A DNA stretch of 8,310 bases from an uncultured Bacteroidota bacterium (GTDB lineage: Bacteria > Bacteroidota > Bacteroidia > Chitinophagales > Chitinophagaceae). The notes under the pieces are model-generated. The model made no database searches and was not told where the DNA came from. It saw nothing but the letters and a program-made list of their open reading frames with translations. Shown here in pieces: positions 5,577-8,310 of this stretch (its first letter is position 1; every line of letters begins with the position of its first letter). A program made the position numbers and the translations under genes. The stretch lies in assembly GCA_946479055.1 (NCBI GenBank), contig CAMLEX010000183.1, positions 1 to 8,310 on the forward strand. The letters run 5' to 3'.

Positions 5577-6575
5577 TTAAGCTGTCATTTTGCAAACCAT
5601 TTCCTTTAACAAGGAACCGTCCTCAGTTCCTGCATTATTTATCCCAATACTTTTCAGGTTGTACTGGTGCAACAGGAGCAGTATCCTTTCAATTCCCTGG
5701 TAGTCGTACACTTTAGCTGCCTGCAAATAATCTTTGACAAAAAAAGAGTTTACACCAATAGCCGTCGCTATTGCTTTTTCATCCTGCGTTCCGGCTCCAA
5801 AAATCATAAACACCTTACTAAAAAAACCGTACAGCGAAGGAAGTATTAATTGTATGGGAGCAGCTTTGGGATTGGATTCAAAATATTGTATGATCCGGAT
5901 GCTTTTTGCAAGATCTTTTCGGGCAAGAGCCGATTGCAGTTCAAAAACATTAAAATCTTTACTGACACCGACAAATTCTTCAATGTCTTCCTCTGTAATA
6001 GTTTTTCGTTTGCCAAGGTTGATTGAAATTTTTTCTATTTCATTTTCTATCCTGGTGAGGTCGTTGCCGATATGATCAACTAACAGTGCAAGGCCCTTTG
6101 GGGAAATTGATAATTGCTTTGATCGCAATAACTCCTGTGTCCACTCGGGAAGCTGGCTGTCATAAATTTTTTTAGTCGTGATAAGCACAGCTTTTTGTTT
6201 CAGCAGTTTTGCAAGCTTAGAACGTCCATCAACTTTTTTTTCCTTATAAGCGACAATGAAAACTGTTGAACCAAGAGGGTTTTCAATATAGCCTTCCAGT
6301 TTTTCTACATCCCTCATTTGCTGTGCTTCCTTTAATAATACCACCTGCCTTTCCGCAAACATAGGATAGCGGCGGCAGGTATTAATAACATCCGTCCAGG
6401 AAGTATCACGTCCATAAAAAACCGAAAGGTTAAAAGAAGCTTCACTTTCTGTTAATATATGATGCTCGGCATAATTAATGGCTTTATCAATAAAATATTC
6501 TTCATCCCCTTCCAGCCAGTAAACAGGCTTAAATTCCTTTTTCTTCCAGTCCGCTATGATTTTTTCAACTGCCAT
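5577..6575 (-). CDS. holA: DNA polymerase III subunit delta
   Basis: A 332-aa protein with the pattern of the clamp-loader delta subunit, which opens the beta sliding clamp so that the loader can place it on primed DNA. Features: FKPVYWLEGDEEYFIDKAI (15-33), the N-terminal strand and helix typical of HolA; RRYPMFAERQVVLLKEA (68-84), matching the family's '-P-F-x-x-x-R-x-V-x-L-x-x-A' segment; VFIVAYKEKKVDGRSKL (105-121); GNDLTRIENEIEKI (170-183) in the lid region; and the C-terminal collar domain from VFELQSAL (210-217) onward. As expected for delta, there is no Walker A motif. Length is normal for Bacteroidota (about 330-345). The ATG at 6575 gives the usual MAVEKIIADW-type N-terminus. It is transcribed away from the coiled-coil gene and probably from the candidate promoter at 6582-6610. 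The lipoprotein gene follows on the same strand. Confidence 0.93.
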   Translation of the reverse strand: MAVEKIIADWKKKEFKPVYWLEGDEEYFIDKAINYAEHHILTESEASFNLSVFYGRDTSWTDVINTCRRYPMFAERQVVLLKEAQQMRDVEKLEGYIENPLGSTVFIVAYKEKKVDGRSKLAKLLKQKAVLITTKKIYDSQLPEWTQELLRSKQLSISPKGLALLVDHIGNDLTRIENEIEKISINLGKRKTITEEDIEEFVGVSKDFNVFELQSALARKDLAKSIRIIQYFESNPKAAPIQLILPSLYGFFSKVFMIFGAGTQDEKAIATAIGVNSFFVKDYLQAAKVYDYQGIERILLLLHQYNLKSIGINNAGTEDGSLLKEMVCKMTA

Positions 6576-6581
6576 AAATCG

Positions 6582-6610
6582 CTAAGATACAGGCTTTCTA
6601 ATAGTTACAA
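6582..6610 (-). promoter_or_regulatory. Candidate promoter for holA
   Basis: On the minus strand, TTG (6610-6608) is followed after 18 nt by TATCTTAG (6589-6582), one mismatch from the TAnnTTTG consensus. The box ends 6 nt before the holA ATG, which would leave almost no leader. Spacing fits the Bacteroidota type; the match is imperfect. Confidence 0.38.
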
Positions 6611-6648
6611 TCGGGTTTTATAAGTTTTTGCTATACTACTAAAATTTT

Positions 6649-6665
6649 CTGGCACGGTTTTCGAA
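6649..6665 (+). promoter_or_regulatory. Possible sigma-54 (RpoN) promoter before the coiled-coil gene
   Basis: CTGGCACG (6649-6656) is a perfect -24 element. The -12 element, at the correct distance (GG, ten bases, then GA in place of GC), reads TCGAA against the consensus TTGCA, so only part of it matches. A start near 6676 would give a leader of about 90 nt to the ATG at 6769. Two near-identical 12-mers AATTTTCTGRCA (6643-6654 and 6682-6693, 39 bp apart) overlap and follow the site. No convincing TAnnTTTG promoter was found for this gene, which makes the candidate more plausible. Confidence 0.35.
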
Positions 6666-6768
6666 ATTTAGCCAACGAAAGAATTTTCTGACAACAGTTA
6701 ATCCCTTGAAACCGATTAATATTTATTGAAATAGTAAACCTAAAACTCATTTAAAAACCCCCACTTGT

Positions 6769-7746
6769 ATGACAAACACAAATTATCCTTCGGCAACTCC
6801 AAATGAACCTCGTAATCCCAACAAAAGCAATAAGAATCTTTTAATAGGAATTCTTGCTGCAGGTTTATTGGGTACGTGGGGATATCTTCTCTATGATAAA
6901 AACAAAACAGGAGAAGTAGTTCAGGTTGCTCAGACTCAGTCTGAAAACTATATGACACAGCGTGACTCGCTGAAGCTGTTATATGATGATGCAGAAATGC
7001 GCTTAGACTCTATTACCGGAGCTAATAACAATCTCCAGGGAGATAAAAGTACTTTACAAAAACAAATTGATGCTAATAAATCAGAAATCAGGCGCATTTT
7101 AAATGACAAAAATGCTACTGCAGCAGATCTGAAAAGAGCAAAATCTATGATCTCTGATCTGAACAACCAGATTGCGAGCCTGGAAGCTGAAGTATCAAGG
7201 TTAACTGGTGAAAACCAGGAGTTGACTGCCAATAACACTCAACTTACAACTGAAAAACAAGTACTGGAGCAAAACCTTACAACTTCAACTACTGAAAAAG
7301 AGGCTTTGGCTCAAACGGTAGATGTTGGTTCTACATTCAGCGCTTCTAATATCCAGATCACTCCGGTGAATGAGAAGAAAAGCGGTAAAGAAAAAACCAC
7401 TTCTTCAGCAAAAAAAGTTGATAAACTGGTTGTTTCTTTTGATGTTGAAAACCGTATTGCAAGATCAGGCCCTGCTGACATGTATATCATGGTTACAGCC
7501 CCTGATGGCAAATTAGTTTCTGATCCATCTCTTGGTTCTGCAACATTGACTACTCGTACGGAAGGTGACAGACCTTATACTACCAAAGTTCCTGTAGAAT
7601 ATGAGCAAGGTACACGTAAGGCATTATCATTCCCTATCCGTCAGGCTGATTTTCAAAGAGGAGATTACAAAATTGAAATTTATCATAATGGGTTCAAAAT
7701 TGGTGAAGGTGTAAGAACTCTGAAAAAAGGTGGTTTATTCGGTTAA
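6769..7746 (+). CDS. Membrane-anchored coiled-coil protein with C-terminal beta-rich domain, function unknown
   Basis: A 325-aa protein not assigned to a known family. Residues 1-23 are short, polar and basic (Asn/Pro/Lys-rich); 24-42 form a single membrane helix (LLIGILAAGLL...YLLY). By the positive-inside rule the rest is periplasmic. Residues about 60-182 are a long coiled coil. From 128 on it is a strikingly regular zipper, with leucine at 131, 138, 145, 152, 159 and 166 and I/I/V/N/N at 128, 135, 142, 149 and 156. A Ser/Lys-rich linker (about 203-218) leads to a C-terminal domain of about 105 residues, rich in predicted beta strands (KLVVSFDVEN, ADMYIMVTAPDG, DYKIEIYHNGFKIGEG), which looks like a beta sandwich. 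There are no cysteines or catalytic motifs. It could be an envelope scaffold or spacer. A paralogue starts 151 nt downstream, after a strong terminator. The ATG at 6769 is the only start that includes the basic N-terminal flank. Confidence 0.82.
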   Translation: MTNTNYPSATPNEPRNPNKSNKNLLIGILAAGLLGTWGYLLYDKNKTGEVVQVAQTQSENYMTQRDSLKLLYDDAEMRLDSITGANNNLQGDKSTLQKQIDANKSEIRRILNDKNATAADLKRAKSMISDLNNQIASLEAEVSRLTGENQELTANNTQLTTEKQVLEQNLTTSTTEKEALAQTVDVGSTFSASNIQITPVNEKKSGKEKTTSSAKKVDKLVVSFDVENRIARSGPADMYIMVTAPDGKLVSDPSLGSATLTTRTEGDRPYTTKVPVEYEQGTRKALSFPIRQADFQRGDYKIEIYHNGFKIGEGVRTLKKGGLFG

Positions 7747-7771
7747 AAGCAAAGTTGCTCTCATGCAACAC

Positions 7772-7802
7772 AACCGTCCCGCTAAATCGGGACGGTTTTT
7801 TT
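7772..7802 (+). terminator. Rho-independent terminator
   Basis: A perfect 10-bp GC-rich stem, AACCGTCCCG (7772-7781) with CGGGACGGTT (7788-7797), closes a 6-nt loop and is followed by an uninterrupted T run to 7802. It lies 26 nt after the stop codon of the 325-aa coiled-coil gene and should end that transcript before the next gene. Confidence 0.93.
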
Positions 7803-7842
7803 ATGTCTTTTCCAATAAGAATAAATCCATATTGCACCCTGC

Positions 7843-7872
7843 TTGTAAACAAATTTATATGCTTTATCTTTC
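7843..7872 (+). promoter_or_regulatory. Candidate promoter for the second coiled-coil gene
   Basis: TTG (7843-7845), a 19-nt spacer, then TATCTTTC (7865-7872), one mismatch from TAnnTTTG at the last base. It lies between the upstream terminator and the ATG at 7898, leaving a leader of about 20 nt. Spacing and position both fit an independent transcription unit. Confidence 0.42.
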
Positions 7873-7897
7873 AAGAAAAGAGAGATACATCTGCTAA

Positions 7898-8310
7898 ATG
7901 AAAGATATAAAGCCACTACTACTTCTGCTTCTTTCCATTGGTTTGGTCAGTACCTGGATCTATCATATTTATGATAAAACAATGTATAGTCATCGGCGGA
8001 CAGAAGTATACATAAAAGATTCCGCAGCCGTAGCTGATGCTATCAAGGATTCATTAAACAAAATATACTCAGCCGCAATCAACGACCTCGATAACCGTCT
8101 TAATTATTCCAGGGTCAACGCGGATTCGCTCCAAAACACACTTGATAATAAATTAAATGAGATCAACCGGTTAAAATCAGAGATAGGCGGGATATTAAAT
8201 AAACGGAGTTTTTCAAAAAATGACCTGGGTACTGCCAAACAAAAGATTAAAGAATTGCAACAAAGAGTGAATGAATTAAGGGGCCAGAATTTGACTATGG
8301 AAGAAGAAAA
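7898..8310 (+). CDS. Membrane-anchored coiled-coil protein, paralogue of the preceding gene (3' end outside window)
   Basis: An ATG at 7898 opens a frame with no stop to the window end (137 codons visible). The protein begins MKDIKP, then a leucine-rich membrane helix (7-25, ending in STWIYHIYDK), then a charged coiled-coil region. It is clearly related to the upstream 325-aa protein. TWIYHIYDK aligns with TWGYLLYDK, DSLNKIYSAAINDLD (51-65) with DSLKLLYDDAEMRLD (66-80), and KSEIGGILN...DL..AK..I..L (93-120) with KSEIRRILN...DL..AK..I..L (104-131). By hand count, residues 93-130 share 14 of 38 positions without gaps, and the leucine register (120, 127) matches (131, 138). The N-terminal polar extension of the first protein is missing here. 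The C-terminal domain lies outside the window. It has its own candidate promoter, and the terminator before it separates the two units. Function is unknown. Confidence 0.8.
   Translation, partial: MKDIKPLLLLLLSIGLVSTWIYHIYDKTMYSHRRTEVYIKDSAAVADAIKDSLNKIYSAAINDLDNRLNYSRVNADSLQNTLDNKLNEINRLKSEIGGILNKRSFSKNDLGTAKQKIKELQQRVNELRGQNLTMEEE

Overview
The window reads as an ordinary chromosomal stretch of a Bacteroidota genome, most likely Chitinophagaceae or a close relative. The evidence is the Bacteroidota-type PurM and FtsE sequences, moderate-to-low GC with AT-rich spacers, promoter-like TTG...TAnnTTTG signals in place of E. coli-type boxes, weak or absent Shine-Dalgarno sites, and short periodic palindromic repeats of the kind seen scattered in these genomes. 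The family-level placement is inference.

Layout. Positions 1-1459 (+) hold the end of one glycosyltransferase and a complete second one, joined by a 4-nt GTGA stop/start overlap; this looks like the tail of a polysaccharide or surface-glycan operon. It runs head-on into ftsE (1440-2129, -), with the two coding 3' ends overlapping by 20 nt. Upstream of ftsE on the same strand is purM (2321-3490, -). purM diverges from ribF (3684-4670, +) across a 193-nt spacer with candidate promoters in both directions and a degenerate inverted repeat. ribF converges on a small lipoprotein gene (4700-5452, -), which lies downstream of holA (5577-6575, -). Across a second divergent spacer is a 325-aa membrane-anchored coiled-coil protein (6769-7746, +) ending at a strong intrinsic terminator. 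A second, related coiled-coil gene begins at 7898 and runs off the window end.

The genes do not form one pathway. purM (purine synthesis), ribF (FMN/FAD synthesis) and holA (replicative clamp loader) are housekeeping; ftsE belongs to the division/cell-wall hydrolase control complex; the lipoprotein and the coiled-coil pair are envelope proteins of unknown role.

The most unusual feature is a 55-nt heptad-periodic palindrome (4398-4452) inside ribF. It is read in frame and adds about 20 residues to a loop of the riboflavin kinase domain. Repeat-like sequence also lies in the purM-ribF spacer (period about 9) and, more doubtfully, inside purM (period 7). This suggests a small palindromic repeat family that can enter essential genes without breaking them. 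The second point of interest is the tandem pair of uncharacterised coiled-coil proteins, the first preceded by a possible sigma-54 promoter. No tRNA, rRNA, CRISPR array, IS element or phage gene was seen. No gene-free stretch exceeds 300 nt.
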